Positions 44,453 through 59,725 of a stretch of DNA of 64,000 nucleotides are shown here, one piece after another. Both the position numbers and the translations under genes were made by a program. Within the stretch, counting starts at the first letter, position 1, and every line of letters begins with the position of its first letter. The stretch is taken from contig CM119271.1 of NCBI GenBank assembly GCA_051294375.1, positions 3,555,488 through 3,619,487 on the forward strand. The letters are read 5' to 3'. Below the pieces are notes generated by a model. It searched no databases. It was not told the DNA's origin and was given only the letters and a program-made list of their open reading frames with translations. The DNA is from Paraspadella gotoi. Lineage: Eukaryota > Chaetognatha.

Positions 44453-46339
44453 AACATATTCAAATATTAATAAAGTAATTTGTTACTATAAAGTTCTATT
44501 TCTCGCCTTATCGATTCGACGAAAAACCCGTCCCACTCCAAATTTGAGATTTCCTCGTAGTTGTTTTCATCTGCTAAGTTCTGGAGAAGAGCGGGAGGAG
44601 TCTGAAAAAAAATGGTGTATAGTAATAACAATAATAACACATTAGTTTCGATTTTGGTTATTTATAAAAGTAAAGAGAGAGAGAGAAGGAGCGGAGAGAG
44701 AGAGGAATGATTGAGCTAGTGATGGAACAGTCGCCGCTACGAGAGTGATCGAGTGCTCGTGAGTGATTTGAGGGAGTGAATTGAGTTGAGAGTGATGAGA
44801 GTGTCGTGAGTGACTTTTGTAACAGTAACTGATGGAGTAAGGGAGCTCTGAATGTGAGCGATGCTACAGTAGAGTGACGTGAATACGTCTACCTCGACGT
44901 GAGTACGTTAGCGAGAGCCAATGAAAGCGAACTCGCTCGTGACCTGCTTCGCGTATATTTCCATATCGGCGTCGGATGTTGCGAGATTGAAATCTATCTC
45001 CGCTCTCTCTGGGGCGCGCGAGTAGCGACCGCCCGGAATCGTCTTCGACCTCTCATGTGAGAAGCTCGCAGAAATTGAAGATGCGAGTTGGTGAATTGGT
45101 GGTCCCGACGTCATACAAGCCCCCGACTCCCGTCTCTACATAAGCGGTCGTCATGCCACGTCCAAGTCCAGATTCTCATCGCTTAACGCGTAGAGAGAAG
45201 AAAAACGTAGAAGAGATAATCAAACCCTAGTGATCTGTATGTATATGGGTAGTGATTATCGTGCTCAAAAGCAATGACGATATAACAAGGAAACCCTGCT
45301 TAAGCCGCTCGCCGACACTCGCACGATGGACGCCACACAGAGAAACCGCCGACGCCGCCCAGACAAACGGCCGGGCACGGCGACGGGCAGTTTTGAGTGG
45401 CCGGGCGAGAAATGGCGGGATCCTTGCCCATTGAAGCGATCCATATCGCATGAGCACGTTGGCAAAAAGGCGAGAGCGTAAAAAAGCCAAACGGCCGAGG
45501 AGAAAAATCGATGAGGGAAATCAATGCACGCTCGCAAAAGGCCATCAGGGTCGTGCCAGAAGGCATTGAGAGGCCAAAGCGGGGAGGGGGCGTCAGGAAA
45601 CGGCGTCTGCCACCATGCTCAACAGGCGAGGTATGTGGCCATGATATGGGAAGGGAAAGCAGTGACGGATGCTCTTTTTTTGACTTTTTTAAAAACTTTT
45701 TTTTATTTCCTTTTTTCTCCTTCTATTTATTATCTTTTTTTTTATTTTATGATTTTGCGATACAACTAATAAAAATTATCCATTCATTTAATGAATAAGC
45801 ATACTTTGGACCCTGACTTATGGAACAGCTTGGTGGGTTAAGGCTATCTCACTCTTACAAGATAATGACATTAGCAGGTCCCTGGCAAAGCTTACAATCA
45901 AGACTCTCCACAGTTCTCGTTATTCACTCCCAGACCAGGAGTTCCTGGCTTCCCTATCAATAAAGTGGTATTAATGTTTCAAGAATGTTTCATATTGTAT
46001 GAAAAGACTACTCCCTTAATGTTATCTTTTCCTCCTTTCTATTTTTACTTTCTCCTCCATTTATTTTCTTTCTTTTCTTTATATTTTTTACTCCTTTTCT
46101 TTCTTTCTTCCTGACTTTTTTTCTTTTTTTTCGGTTCTTTACCTGTCTCCATTTCTTTGCTCCATTCTCCTTCCTTGTTCCTTCTCTTACTTTTTTTTTC
46201 TCTTTTCTTTCCTCATTCCTCTTTTCTCCTATTCTCCGTTCTTCCATTCTTCCGTTCTTCCATTCTCCCGTTTCTTTTCTTTATCTTTATTCTTTTTTCG
46301 TAGGAAGAGAGTTTCTTCCGTTCCATCTTCCCGATCATC
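44453..46339. other. Mixed intergenic DNA with a GC-rich patch
   Basis: Degenerate GAGTGA-rich stretch at 44690-44900, then GC-rich, CpG-containing DNA at about 44900-45650 with short ORFs on both strands but no recognised protein. A dispersed repeat follows at 45760-45974, then a TTTC-rich tract. Confidence 0.45.
45760..45974 (+). repeat. Dispersed 215-bp repeat, copy 3
   Basis: Same order of blocks as 20800-21014 (CCATTCATTTAATGAATAAG, AAGATAATGACATTAGCAGG, ATTCACTCCCAGA, TATCAATAAAGTGGTATTAA) but more diverged, and lacking the palindromic first end. Confidence 0.78.
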
Positions 46340-46870
46340 ATGCCCCGTCTCACACTCTCCCTTCCTCCCCTTCCCTCGCCCTACCCTTTCCCTTTCATCT
46401 TCCCCAAATCCTTCCTCCCCTCCCTTCCTTCCTTCCCCTCGCCCTACGACTTCCCCTCATCTCCTCAATCTGCCCTCCTTCACCCTTCCTCCCCTCCCTC
46501 ACCCTTCCCTCATCTCCCAATCCTTCCCTCCCTCACCCTTCCTTTTCCTTCCTTCTCTCCCCACCCTTCCCTCATCTCCCCAATCCTTCCTTCCCTCACC
46601 CTTCCTTCCGTCCCCTTCGCCCTACCCTTCCTCATTCTTCCCAATCCTCCCTCCTCACCCTTCCTTCCCTCCTCTCTCCCCACCTTCCCCTCATTCTCCT
46701 TCCAATCCTGCCCTCCCTCACCTTCCTTCCTCCTCTCTCCACCACCTTCCCTCATCTCCTCAATCCTGCCCTCCCTCACCCTTTCCTCCCCTCCCTCACC
46801 CTTCCCTCATTTCCCAATTCCTGCCCCCCTCTCCCTTCCTTCCCCCCATTTCCCCTCACCCTCTCGGGCG
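46340..46870. repeat. Pyrimidine-rich imperfect tandem array
   Basis: CCCTCACCCTTCC, TTCCCTCATCTCC and CCAATCCT blocks repeat with variable spacing over about 530 bp, with almost no purine except in CA/AA steps. The 239-residue Ser/Pro/Leu ORF across it is a by-product. Confidence 0.85.
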
Positions 46871-47747
46871 GCGACGAGACGCTTCCTCCCCGCCGAGTCG
46901 AAGACGACTTTTCCGGTTGGCGGCGCCGACCGCACGGACAGCCGCACGCAAGAATGGAATCACGATGGCGCCAGGGGACCAAGGCGCGGTCGCCGAACGC
47001 CACTGGGATGGGAGGACGGGGATGGATTGGGGGGAGTACGGTTGATTTGGTTCCAATGATAGGCAGATTGGTCAATCGATTGCTTGGTTTGCTGGGTGGG
47101 TGGGGCCAGGATTGAATGTTCGATTGGAAGTTTCGTTGATTTTTTTTAAAATTTTTTTGGATACTGAATGTGTGAGTTGGTTGGATGGTTTGGTTCTTTT
47201 AGCTGATTAATTGATTGTGGTAATTTGGTTACTTTGTTTAGTTGGTCCCGCTTGGTTAGTTTTGGTGGTTGTTGCGTTGTTTAGTTTGACCGTTCGCTTT
47301 TGGTTGGGTTTATTTGTCCGGTTAATTCGTTAGTTAGATAATTTAGTAGTTTTAGTTGGTTGCGACGAATTTTTTGCAGGATTATTGCAAAAAAAAAATA
47401 AGAAAAATGCACTTGTAAATCCCTTTACGAATTGCTTAGTACTAAACTACTATAATATAATTTTTGTTTCTAAAATTAGCGTAAAAGGAACAAACATTAA
47501 ATAATGGCCCCACAGGGCTCTCCTTCCATTGTGGAAACATTTCGGCAACATTTCGTGTTCCCTTTAATTCTCGCGACATAATTGAATTAATTTCGAGATC
47601 GGAACATTTAAAAGGTTCGAAATCATCATTGCGAAATAAATCGGGCATCGCGGGCAAAAAAAGATCGAAAGAGAGAAAAAGCAAAAGAGAAAGAGAGAGA
47701 AAGAGAGAACCCGAAATTCTGCCTGTGAACTAGAGAGAACGAGAGAG
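46871..47747. other. GC-rich patch, then TTGGTT-rich low-complexity DNA
   Basis: 46871-47030 is CpG-rich. 47040-47360 is dominated by degenerate TTGGTT/TTTAG motifs. No gene recognised. Confidence 0.45.
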
Positions 47748-48302
47748 NNNNNNNNNNNNNNNNNNNNNNNNNNNNNNNNNNNNNNNNNNNNNNNNNNNNN
47801 NNNNNNNNNNNNNNNNNNNNNNNNNNNNNNNNNNNNNNNNNNNNNNNNNNNNNNNNNNNNNNNNNNNNNNNNNNNNNNNNNNNNNNNNNNNNNNNNNNNN
47901 NNNNNNNNNNNNNNNNNNNNNNNNNNNNNNNNNNNNNNNNNNNNNNNNNNNNNNNNNNNNNNNNNNNNNNNNNNNNNNNNNNNNNNNNNNNNNNNNNNNN
48001 NNNNNNNNNNNNNNNNNNNNNNNNNNNNNNNNNNNNNNNNNNNNNNNNNNNNNNNNNNNNNNNNNNNNNNNNNNNNNNNNNNNNNNNNNNNNNNNNNNNN
48101 NNNNNNNNNNNNNNNNNNNNNNNNNNNNNNNNNNNNNNNNNNNNNNNNNNNNNNNNNNNNNNNNNNNNNNNNNNNNNNNNNNNNNNNNNNNNNNNNNNNN
48201 NNNNNNNNNNNNNNNNNNNNNNNNNNNNNNNNNNNNNNNNNNNNNNNNNNNNNNNNNNNNNNNNNNNNNNNNNNNNNNNNNNNNNNNNNNNNNNNNNNNN
48301 NN
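47748..48302. other. Assembly gap, 555 N
   Basis: Abuts GAGAGAG on its left side. Confidence 0.98.
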
Positions 48303-49093
48303 GCTTCTGTCGAGCCACTCGGTATCTGGGCGATATCATAGCTCCGCGCCCAACTCTGCCGACATTTGCCGACATTTGCCGACCTCATCGACTCCTGCGT
48401 CTCTGCCAACTCGGCCGACGAGTTTACCACGGCAGTCGGCGCCGGCTACGGGGCCGGCGCGAGGGAGGCTTGGATTTTTTTGGAGAGGAAGAATCTCATG
48501 AATATCGATACATATTCCTGGATCAGGAAAATAACCAAAATCCATCTCTCCATCTATAGAGATAAAAAAAAAAAAGTTTATATTGAGCGCGATATTTCGG
48601 GAGTCGGAGGCCGAGGAGTCAATGAAGGTTCTTCTTCGCCATGAAAATGATTCTCTGTCAGCGGATAATGATGATGGATGACAATGACGGCCATTTTTTA
48701 GAAAGAGACGACGACGACGACGACGACGATGGGCGAGAGACGGTTACATTCTTTGCAGGACGCCGACCGAAGATTTTCTAATCGAAAAATTACGAACGCA
48801 GTTCTCGGCTGGAAAGTTTATTTTGGGAGTTAGTTTGCAGATATTTTTTTTTTCTTGTTATTATTTTATTGAATAGTCTATTATATTTTGAACATCGGAA
48901 AGCTTGCGTGGGAATACATGACGGATTTTGTATAAATTTTTGTAAAAAAAATTGTAAAAAATTTATAAAAAAAAAAAATACAGAAGCATCTTGCTGTCAC
49001 TTGCTGTTGGAAGGTTTGATCCCGCGAACCGTTAATCATTCACTCGACCGACGCAAAACTTTAAAACTCCTTCGGTGGACGAAAAAAGAAAAA

Positions 49094-49133
<40 letters not shown>

Positions 49134-49745
49134 ACTAACTCACGAAATCCGAGTTTTGTTTTTCCGTGAGACAAAAAGGTCGGACGCCGAAGTCGATGAG
49201 TTTCGCTTTTTGTTTCGCGAGAAACAAAATGAAAGGAAAAAAAAAACAAACAAAAGACTGTCGTTTTCTTTGTCGAGTCACCGGAAACAAAGGAGATCGT
49301 GAAATGGAGCCTTTGATTCCAATGGAACTGTCGAGAGGCGGAACTAATGGAATGACGGTTTTTTCTAATTGTATGAATTGTATTATCTCTGTCGAATTAT
49401 GTGACAATGTACGAAAAAGCAACCGAAACAGATACATACTAAAAAATTAAAGGAAAAAAAAAAGCAACCGAAAAAAATAAAGGCTTAATAACCGTCACAC
49501 TCAAAAATAACACAATCACACACTCATACACTCATACACAACTGCACGCCCTAAAAAATGGAAAAACGGAAGTTTGGATTAAAGTTTCGAATACAAAAAA
49601 ACTATTCGACCGTCGTGCGGGAATTTTTTAAATCTTTTTTTTCTGTAATCGAATAGGGAATGTCGAAAGAGGGAGAGGGAAAAAGTTGAAAGAATAATGG
49701 AAAGGAAAGTGAGACAAAGGGATATGAGAGAGAGAGAGAGAGAGA
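48303..49745. other. Unassigned sequence
   Basis: Short unrecognised GC-richer block (48303-48480) with GACATTTGCC three times, then AT-rich DNA and an (AAAG)n tract at about 49092-49133. No gene supported. Confidence 0.45.
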
Positions 49746-50103
49746 NNNNNNNNNNNNNNNNNNNNNNNNNNNNNNNNNNNNNNNNNNNNNNNNNNNNNNN
49801 NNNNNNNNNNNNNNNNNNNNNNNNNNNNNNNNNNNNNNNNNNNNNNNNNNNNNNNNNNNNNNNNNNNNNNNNNNNNNNNNNNNNNNNNNNNNNNNNNNNN
49901 NNNNNNNNNNNNNNNNNNNNNNNNNNNNNNNNNNNNNNNNNNNNNNNNNNNNNNNNNNNNNNNNNNNNNNNNNNNNNNNNNNNNNNNNNNNNNNNNNNNN
50001 NNNNNNNNNNNNNNNNNNNNNNNNNNNNNNNNNNNNNNNNNNNNNNNNNNNNNNNNNNNNNNNNNNNNNNNNNNNNNNNNNNNNNNNNNNNNNNNNNNNN
50101 NNN
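49746..50103. other. Assembly gap, 358 N
   Basis: Flanked on both sides by GAGAGA, so it probably hides a long GA tract. Confidence 0.98.
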
Positions 50104-50552
50104 AGAGAGAGAGAGAGAGAGAGTATGCTCACAGAGTCGACGGTGTTTAAACGATCGTGGCCGGGGTTGTGCCAAGTCCCTTCGTTCGAGATGGAGAGGG
50201 GTGGGACGAGGAACGAGGGAGAGGGAGAGATAGAGCGAGAGAGAGACAGTGAGGAGACGGATGGGATCAGGAAGGATCGAAAACGTGAGATCGAGGCCCA
50301 ACCAACAGGGAGAAAGAGAGAGAGAGTGAGAGAGACCGAGAGATCCAGTCAGAAACGGAGAGAGAGAGAGAGAATACGAGGTCGTCAAAGTTTCGAAACA
50401 ATAACCACAAAAAATTTTTTTTTTCTGAAAAGAAAGAAAAATTAGTCAAAGCGAAAGTCAGCAGATAATCTTTCAACTTTGATCTTTTTAAACCGAACGT
50501 TTGTTCGTTTTCTTTAACCAAAGAATTGATAATGAAACCAATGACTTTTTTT

Positions 50553-50813
50553 NNNNNNNNNNNNNNNNNNNNNNNNNNNNNNNNNNNNNNNNNNNNNNNN
50601 NNNNNNNNNNNNNNNNNNNNNNNNNNNNNNNNNNNNNNNNNNNNNNNNNNNNNNNNNNNNNNNNNNNNNNNNNNNNNNNNNNNNNNNNNNNNNNNNNNNN
50701 NNNNNNNNNNNNNNNNNNNNNNNNNNNNNNNNNNNNNNNNNNNNNNNNNNNNNNNNNNNNNNNNNNNNNNNNNNNNNNNNNNNNNNNNNNNNNNNNNNNN
50801 NNNNNNNNNNNNN
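50553..50813. other. Assembly gap, 261 N
   Basis: Left flank is poly-T, right flank unique. At 50892-50910 just downstream is a 7-bp-stem hairpin (GACGCTT/AAGCGTC). Confidence 0.98.
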
Positions 50814-51108
50814 CAAAGCCCGCATCATTTCCAATCGGCCAACCTGAAGTCGTCGAGTATCCAGAGATTGATATATATGCAGGTCTGTCGTGACGCTTTC
50901 GTCAAGCGTCTCGCGATGGAAAAAAAAAAACGTGACAGGAAAATTTTCGTCGTCACGGATTGTCACACGCCCGCCAACCGTATTAAAATAACCGATGGAC
51001 ATATCACGATTGGTAATACTAAATGGAGTGGTCCTTTTATACAATCGAAACATTCCTAGAACCCTTATCGTTATTATATTTATACTTATATATATATATA
51101 TTTATATT

Positions 51109-51198
51109 TATACCACTTCATTGATAGGCGTTAGGTAAGCCACGTAATCTGGGAGTGAATCAATCATATCGTGAGAGAGTCTTGATTAAAAGCAGGGT
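51109..51198 (-). repeat. Dispersed 215-bp repeat, copy 4 (3' end only)
   Basis: Its reverse complement matches only the distal part of the family, ending CCTATCAATGAAGTGGTATA. A truncated copy. Confidence 0.65.
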
Positions 51199-51444
51199 AA
51201 CTTATTATCTCGTAATATCATTAAATTACGGGTTTTCCTAGGATACTTAACGAAATCTATTTTTCGACTTCGGCGCAATCGGTTGGAATCCCCGATGGAA
51301 ACTCGTTTTTTTTTTTTTCATTTTTCGAGCGGCGACGAAAATGAGAAATTATAAAAGGAACCGGTTTTAATGACATTCGTCCTCGTGACGAAAAGTTTCG
51401 TTCCGCGACGGGGCGGCACCGTTGGTTCAAAAGGGAACTTGCGT

Positions 51445-51777
51445 NNNNNNNNNNNNNNNNNNNNNNNNNNNNNNNNNNNNNNNNNNNNNNNNNNNNNNNN
51501 NNNNNNNNNNNNNNNNNNNNNNNNNNNNNNNNNNNNNNNNNNNNNNNNNNNNNNNNNNNNNNNNNNNNNNNNNNNNNNNNNNNNNNNNNNNNNNNNNNNN
51601 NNNNNNNNNNNNNNNNNNNNNNNNNNNNNNNNNNNNNNNNNNNNNNNNNNNNNNNNNNNNNNNNNNNNNNNNNNNNNNNNNNNNNNNNNNNNNNNNNNNN
51701 NNNNNNNNNNNNNNNNNNNNNNNNNNNNNNNNNNNNNNNNNNNNNNNNNNNNNNNNNNNNNNNNNNNNNNNNNNNNN
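51445..51777. other. Assembly gap, 333 N
   Basis: Unique sequence on both sides. Confidence 0.98.
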
Positions 51778-51954
51778 GAGCATTTCTGAGAAATAAACAG
51801 ATCTTACACACGAAGCGCAAGACTCTCTAAAATATTGTCGGTTAATCTCATTTACATTTACCAACTTCGAGGCCAAACTTGGCGAACAAATATCCGACCA
51901 CCAAATTTGATTTTCCCCTTTTCCACGCGCCATTCGAAAAAAAAAAAAAGAAAA

Positions 51955-52926
51955 NNNNNNNNNNNNNNNNNNNNNNNNNNNNNNNNNNNNNNNNNNNNNN
52001 NNNNNNNNNNNNNNNNNNNNNNNNNNNNNNNNNNNNNNNNNNNNNNNNNNNNNNNNNNNNNNNNNNNNNNNNNNNNNNNNNNNNNNNNNNNNNNNNNNNN
52101 NNNNNNNNNNNNNNNNNNNNNNNNNNNNNNNNNNNNNNNNNNNNNNNNNNNNNNNNNNNNNNNNNNNNNNNNNNNNNNNNNNNNNNNNNNNNNNNNNNNN
52201 NNNNNNNNNNNNNNNNNNNNNNNNNNNNNNNNNNNNNNNNNNNNNNNNNNNNNNNNNNNNNNNNNNNNNNNNNNNNNNNNNNNNNNNNNNNNNNNNNNNN
52301 NNNNNNNNNNNNNNNNNNNNNNNNNNNNNNNNNNNNNNNNNNNNNNNNNNNNNNNNNNNNNNNNNNNNNNNNNNNNNNNNNNNNNNNNNNNNNNNNNNNN
52401 NNNNNNNNNNNNNNNNNNNNNNNNNNNNNNNNNNNNNNNNNNNNNNNNNNNNNNNNNNNNNNNNNNNNNNNNNNNNNNNNNNNNNNNNNNNNNNNNNNNN
52501 NNNNNNNNNNNNNNNNNNNNNNNNNNNNNNNNNNNNNNNNNNNNNNNNNNNNNNNNNNNNNNNNNNNNNNNNNNNNNNNNNNNNNNNNNNNNNNNNNNNN
52601 NNNNNNNNNNNNNNNNNNNNNNNNNNNNNNNNNNNNNNNNNNNNNNNNNNNNNNNNNNNNNNNNNNNNNNNNNNNNNNNNNNNNNNNNNNNNNNNNNNNN
52701 NNNNNNNNNNNNNNNNNNNNNNNNNNNNNNNNNNNNNNNNNNNNNNNNNNNNNNNNNNNNNNNNNNNNNNNNNNNNNNNNNNNNNNNNNNNNNNNNNNNN
52801 NNNNNNNNNNNNNNNNNNNNNNNNNNNNNNNNNNNNNNNNNNNNNNNNNNNNNNNNNNNNNNNNNNNNNNNNNNNNNNNNNNNNNNNNNNNNNNNNNNNN
52901 NNNNNNNNNNNNNNNNNNNNNNNNNN
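51955..52926. other. Assembly gap, 972 N
   Basis: Left flank poly-A, right flank GAGAGAGAG. Largest gap in the window. Confidence 0.98.
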
Positions 52927-55169
<2,243 letters not shown>

Positions 55170-55458
55170 NNNNNNNNNNNNNNNNNNNNNNNNNNNNNNN
55201 NNNNNNNNNNNNNNNNNNNNNNNNNNNNNNNNNNNNNNNNNNNNNNNNNNNNNNNNNNNNNNNNNNNNNNNNNNNNNNNNNNNNNNNNNNNNNNNNNNNN
55301 NNNNNNNNNNNNNNNNNNNNNNNNNNNNNNNNNNNNNNNNNNNNNNNNNNNNNNNNNNNNNNNNNNNNNNNNNNNNNNNNNNNNNNNNNNNNNNNNNNNN
55401 NNNNNNNNNNNNNNNNNNNNNNNNNNNNNNNNNNNNNNNNNNNNNNNNNNNNNNNNNN
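55170..55458. other. Assembly gap, 289 N
   Basis: Right flank is a (CGT)n tract (55459-55488). Confidence 0.98.
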
Positions 55459-55491
<33 letters not shown>

Positions 55492-56177
55492 AACATTTAC
55501 GATTGTAAAGAAACGAAACTTGGAAAAACTTCTTTTTTTTTCATGGAATTAGAAATTAACCAGTTATAGATTATTCGACAATTAGAGGCGATTTTAATCT
55601 GGAAGTTCATGAATAATACGCTTCAAAACTTCTAAATTAATATTCCGAACCTATTCATGTAAATATTTTAAAATTAATATTCTATATTACGCACCCTGTT
55701 TTTCCGTACTTCAATGATAACGACGAATCCGCGTTTTCGTCGGATTAATTGGATCGAATCGGTTCGACAGGATCTGAATCAGTTCCACTGTTATTCTTCC
55801 AGAAGGCGCGGCCAGTTTCGCCACTAAAGACTTGTTTTTTTTTGTCGGAATCCACACACCCAGGGTCTCGCACTTCGCTGCAACTCTGATTAAGACTCTG
55901 TCTCGAACCCCGGTCGTACGAAGACCTGAGCTCGGACTGGCTTTATAGTACTTTACAGACTTTACTTTACTTTACGGACGAGCGCTCAATTTCTCATTTG
56001 ACAGGCTGCGTCGTAACTATTGAGACAATCGCGAGGACTCGCACAATCCACGCAAACCGTTGGCGCCTAAACTTTCACCTCACTTTCGAGTCCTCGCCCT
56101 TACCCGAAACTCACCTCGCGCGGCGGGAACGAGGATCGGCGACGCCCGAATGGAACCGGCCTCGATTCGAAACGGGA
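55459..56177. other. Unassigned sequence
   Basis: (CGT)n tract, AT-rich DNA, then GC-richer sequence from about 55780 with no recognised coding or RNA gene. Confidence 0.45.
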
Positions 56178-57030
56178 NNNNNNNNNNNNNNNNNNNNNNN
56201 NNNNNNNNNNNNNNNNNNNNNNNNNNNNNNNNNNNNNNNNNNNNNNNNNNNNNNNNNNNNNNNNNNNNNNNNNNNNNNNNNNNNNNNNNNNNNNNNNNNN
56301 NNNNNNNNNNNNNNNNNNNNNNNNNNNNNNNNNNNNNNNNNNNNNNNNNNNNNNNNNNNNNNNNNNNNNNNNNNNNNNNNNNNNNNNNNNNNNNNNNNNN
56401 NNNNNNNNNNNNNNNNNNNNNNNNNNNNNNNNNNNNNNNNNNNNNNNNNNNNNNNNNNNNNNNNNNNNNNNNNNNNNNNNNNNNNNNNNNNNNNNNNNNN
56501 NNNNNNNNNNNNNNNNNNNNNNNNNNNNNNNNNNNNNNNNNNNNNNNNNNNNNNNNNNNNNNNNNNNNNNNNNNNNNNNNNNNNNNNNNNNNNNNNNNNN
56601 NNNNNNNNNNNNNNNNNNNNNNNNNNNNNNNNNNNNNNNNNNNNNNNNNNNNNNNNNNNNNNNNNNNNNNNNNNNNNNNNNNNNNNNNNNNNNNNNNNNN
56701 NNNNNNNNNNNNNNNNNNNNNNNNNNNNNNNNNNNNNNNNNNNNNNNNNNNNNNNNNNNNNNNNNNNNNNNNNNNNNNNNNNNNNNNNNNNNNNNNNNNN
56801 NNNNNNNNNNNNNNNNNNNNNNNNNNNNNNNNNNNNNNNNNNNNNNNNNNNNNNNNNNNNNNNNNNNNNNNNNNNNNNNNNNNNNNNNNNNNNNNNNNNN
56901 NNNNNNNNNNNNNNNNNNNNNNNNNNNNNNNNNNNNNNNNNNNNNNNNNNNNNNNNNNNNNNNNNNNNNNNNNNNNNNNNNNNNNNNNNNNNNNNNNNNN
57001 NNNNNNNNNNNNNNNNNNNNNNNNNNNNNN
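56178..57030. other. Assembly gap, 853 N
   Basis: Right flank is CTCTCTCT. Confidence 0.98.
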
Positions 57031-57457
57031 CTCTCTCTCTCTCTGTTAAAATCCCCTCCGTTCCAGGCAGTACTACTCAGAAGCAAAACGTTTGAATTTA
57101 ACCGCGATTTTAAACGCATTTTATTGGTCAATTCACCGGCCAATGAAATATCGTTAAATCGGTTCCCTCGAACCGCTTGCCACCACATTAGATCCGCGCG
57201 AGCGGAATACCAACCGAGGACCAATTCTAGGATCCCGGCATTTAAATTAATCTGAAAGGCGAAAAAAGATTCTTTGGTGCAAGGTCGACTTGTAGGAACG
57301 GGCGGGTAGATGGCGCGAAAAGGGTATATTTATGTAAGATTGTATGTTTGACGAAAATATTAACTAATAAGTAATAATTATTAAATGAATTAATTAAATA
57401 AAGAATGTTTAAAATTGTTTTTATCTTAAGATTGAGTGAAAATTGACAAAAGACGGC

Positions 57458-57676
57458 GGCCTCTCTCTTCGAAAAGCACCCCATTTCTGTTCCTTTTATC
57501 TAATAATTAATCTTTAACGCTAACCCTAAACCTTTGTCCTTAACACTATTCATTAACCTTAATACTCTTAATCCTTTACGTAATCCTTAAACTAATCCCA
57601 TAACCTAACCCTTAAATCAATCTTTAAAGTAATTTTAGATTTCAGATTACATGGGGTGCTTTTGGAAAATAAGGCC
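57458..57676. mobile_element. TIR element with telomere-like core, copy 1
   Basis: A perfect 13-bp inverted repeat (AAAAGCACCCCAT at 57472-57484; ATGGGGTGCTTTT at 57651-57663), extending imperfectly outward to GGCCT/AGGCC, encloses about 165 bp of degenerate CCCTAA-type sequence (CTAACCCTAAACC, CATAACCTAACCCTTAAA). No coding capacity. MITE-like structure. Confidence 0.7.
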
Positions 57677-57891
57677 CTTTGGTGGATACTTGTCCCATCT
57701 CTTTTCCAGTCATTCACCCACTATCCACTTGAGGGTGTTCTTTACATCCTCCACTTCATTGACTCCCCCCCGACCATTTTCACTACCGCCCCCCTCATTT
57801 CTGTGGGCGGCGGCGAAAAATCTTGACAGGAACTGGATTAAATAGAATGGAAATTTAAGATGAATAGAAAGAGAGAGACATTAGAGACAGC

Positions 57892-57892
<1 letters not shown>

Positions 57893-57950
<58 letters not shown>
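57893..57950. repeat. (GA)n microsatellite
   Basis: About 57 bp of GA followed by GGAAAAAAGAGG-type purine runs to about 58150. Confidence 0.88.
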
Positions 57951-57954
<4 letters not shown>

Positions 57955-58452
57955 AGAGGAAAAAAGAGGAAAAAAAAGAGAGAGAGAGAGAGAAACAAGT
58001 AAGAGATACATTGTATCGGTAACAGAACATAGTGACTCATCCAATGTCCAGTCGTTTAAACGAGACAAAAACGAGGAAGGAAAGAAAATAGGAAACTGAA
58101 AAATTAAGAAAGAAAAATAAAAAAGAAGAAAAAGAAGAAAGAAAAAAAAAGAGGATTGATTCTAATGCTGAAAGATGAGAGAGAGAGGAAATGACAGCGT
58201 GAACGAAAAGGAGCGGAGAGAGAGAGAGAGAGAGAGACATAGAAACCGAAAAATAGAAACAGAAAATTATTTTTGTAATAAAAACAAAACTTCTTTTTCT
58301 AAATTTTCTATTAAAAAGTTAGAGGAGGGGTCATTTCCAAAAACATGCAAATAAAAAATTAAATAAAAACCATTGCGTCCAGATTTTTTTTTAATCTCAA
58401 ATTTGATTCGTCCTGAGACGAAATCGGAAATGTGTTGTCGCAAAAACGAAAA

Positions 58453-58564
<112 letters not shown>

Positions 58565-58878
58565 CAATATGCGGGCCTTTAATTTCACCAGAGAGTGAAA
58601 AAAGAGGAAAGGAGCGGAGAGCTGAATTTTTTTTTTTTTTTAGAACTTTGGAATCCAAATCTCTCGGTGCCGAACAAAATTGGCCACCGGAAACAAAATT
58701 ACTCATAATTAAACCCGAAATTTTCATTTGCGTTGCCTATTCGGAACTTTAAATGATATCTTACTACCGAAATCGATGCTATGGAATAAAAAATAATTTA
58801 GCATTAGTTTCCAAAAAAAAACCCATCAACATAGCTTTCCTTCTAAATCAATGGTTCTAATAATCAAATAATAATTAA

Positions 58879-58904
58879 AATAGTAATAATAATAATAATA
58901 ATAA

Positions 58905-58935
<31 letters not shown>

Positions 58936-58937
58936 TT

Positions 58938-59031
<94 letters not shown>

Positions 59032-59033
59032 TA
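58879..59033. repeat. (AAT)n trinucleotide microsatellite
   Basis: About 150 bp of AAT with a few interruptions. A poly-Tyr ORF on the minus strand is a by-product. Confidence 0.95.
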
Positions 59034-59414
59034 AAGACTAGAATATTCCGAAATATCAAAAGTCTAATCGTCGCGGATGGCCACCGGCCAATGGACACTG
59101 GCCACTGGCCAGTACAGTCACACATCGTTAAACTTATATCAGTTATAAACGAAATTAAAAAAAAAAAAAAAGCTGGCATTTTCTAGTCTTTTCAATTTCC
59201 CCCTTTCCTTTTTCGACCGCGCGAGATAATCAGATTAAGGCCTCGAGATTCAAAAACAGAGTCGAAAGGAACCAAATTTCTTTTTCTTTCTTTTTTTTCA
59301 GAGAAAAATTTCCTGGCAAAAAACAAAAATACGAGGATATCTTTTTCTTCGGCGGAAGGCTGGCGTAGACGACGACGACGAAAGTGGAGCTGGAAAACTG
59401 GATCCACCGAGTCT

Positions 59415-59597
59415 NNNNNNNNNNNNNNNNNNNNNNNNNNNNNNNNNNNNNNNNNNNNNNNNNNNNNNNNNNNNNNNNNNNNNNNNNNNNNNNNNNNNNN
59501 NNNNNNNNNNNNNNNNNNNNNNNNNNNNNNNNNNNNNNNNNNNNNNNNNNNNNNNNNNNNNNNNNNNNNNNNNNNNNNNNNNNNNNNNNNNNNNNNN
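59415..59597. other. Assembly gap, 183 N
   Basis: Right flank is (CA)n. Confidence 0.98.
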
Positions 59598-59715
59598 CAC
59601 ACACACACACATCCCCTCTCCCTCATAAACCGACTGAAGAGCAGGACGGCGGGACAGCCCCCCTCTCGAAACCGCATTCCAGCCCAAGTTTCCACATTCT
59701 CTTTCTTTCTTTCTT

Positions 59716-59725
59716 NNNNNNNNNN
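59716..59725. other. Assembly gap, 10 N
   Basis: Left flank is (CTTT)n. Confidence 0.98.

Noticed and set aside
44908-45114. 68-residue minus-strand ORF (MTSGPPIHQLASSISASFSH...)
   Set aside because: Protein-like composition but no recognised family, no splice partners and no second copy; chance ORF in a GC-rich patch cannot be excluded.
46340-47059. 239-residue Ser/Pro/Leu ORF on the plus strand
   Set aside because: It is produced by the pyrimidine-rich array, which has no stop codons in this frame; no splice or start context and no domain.
57500-57640. Interstitial telomere from a chromosome fusion
   Set aside because: The telomere-like sequence is enclosed by inverted repeats and recurs at 63.1 kb with related ends, so a mobile element is the simpler explanation.
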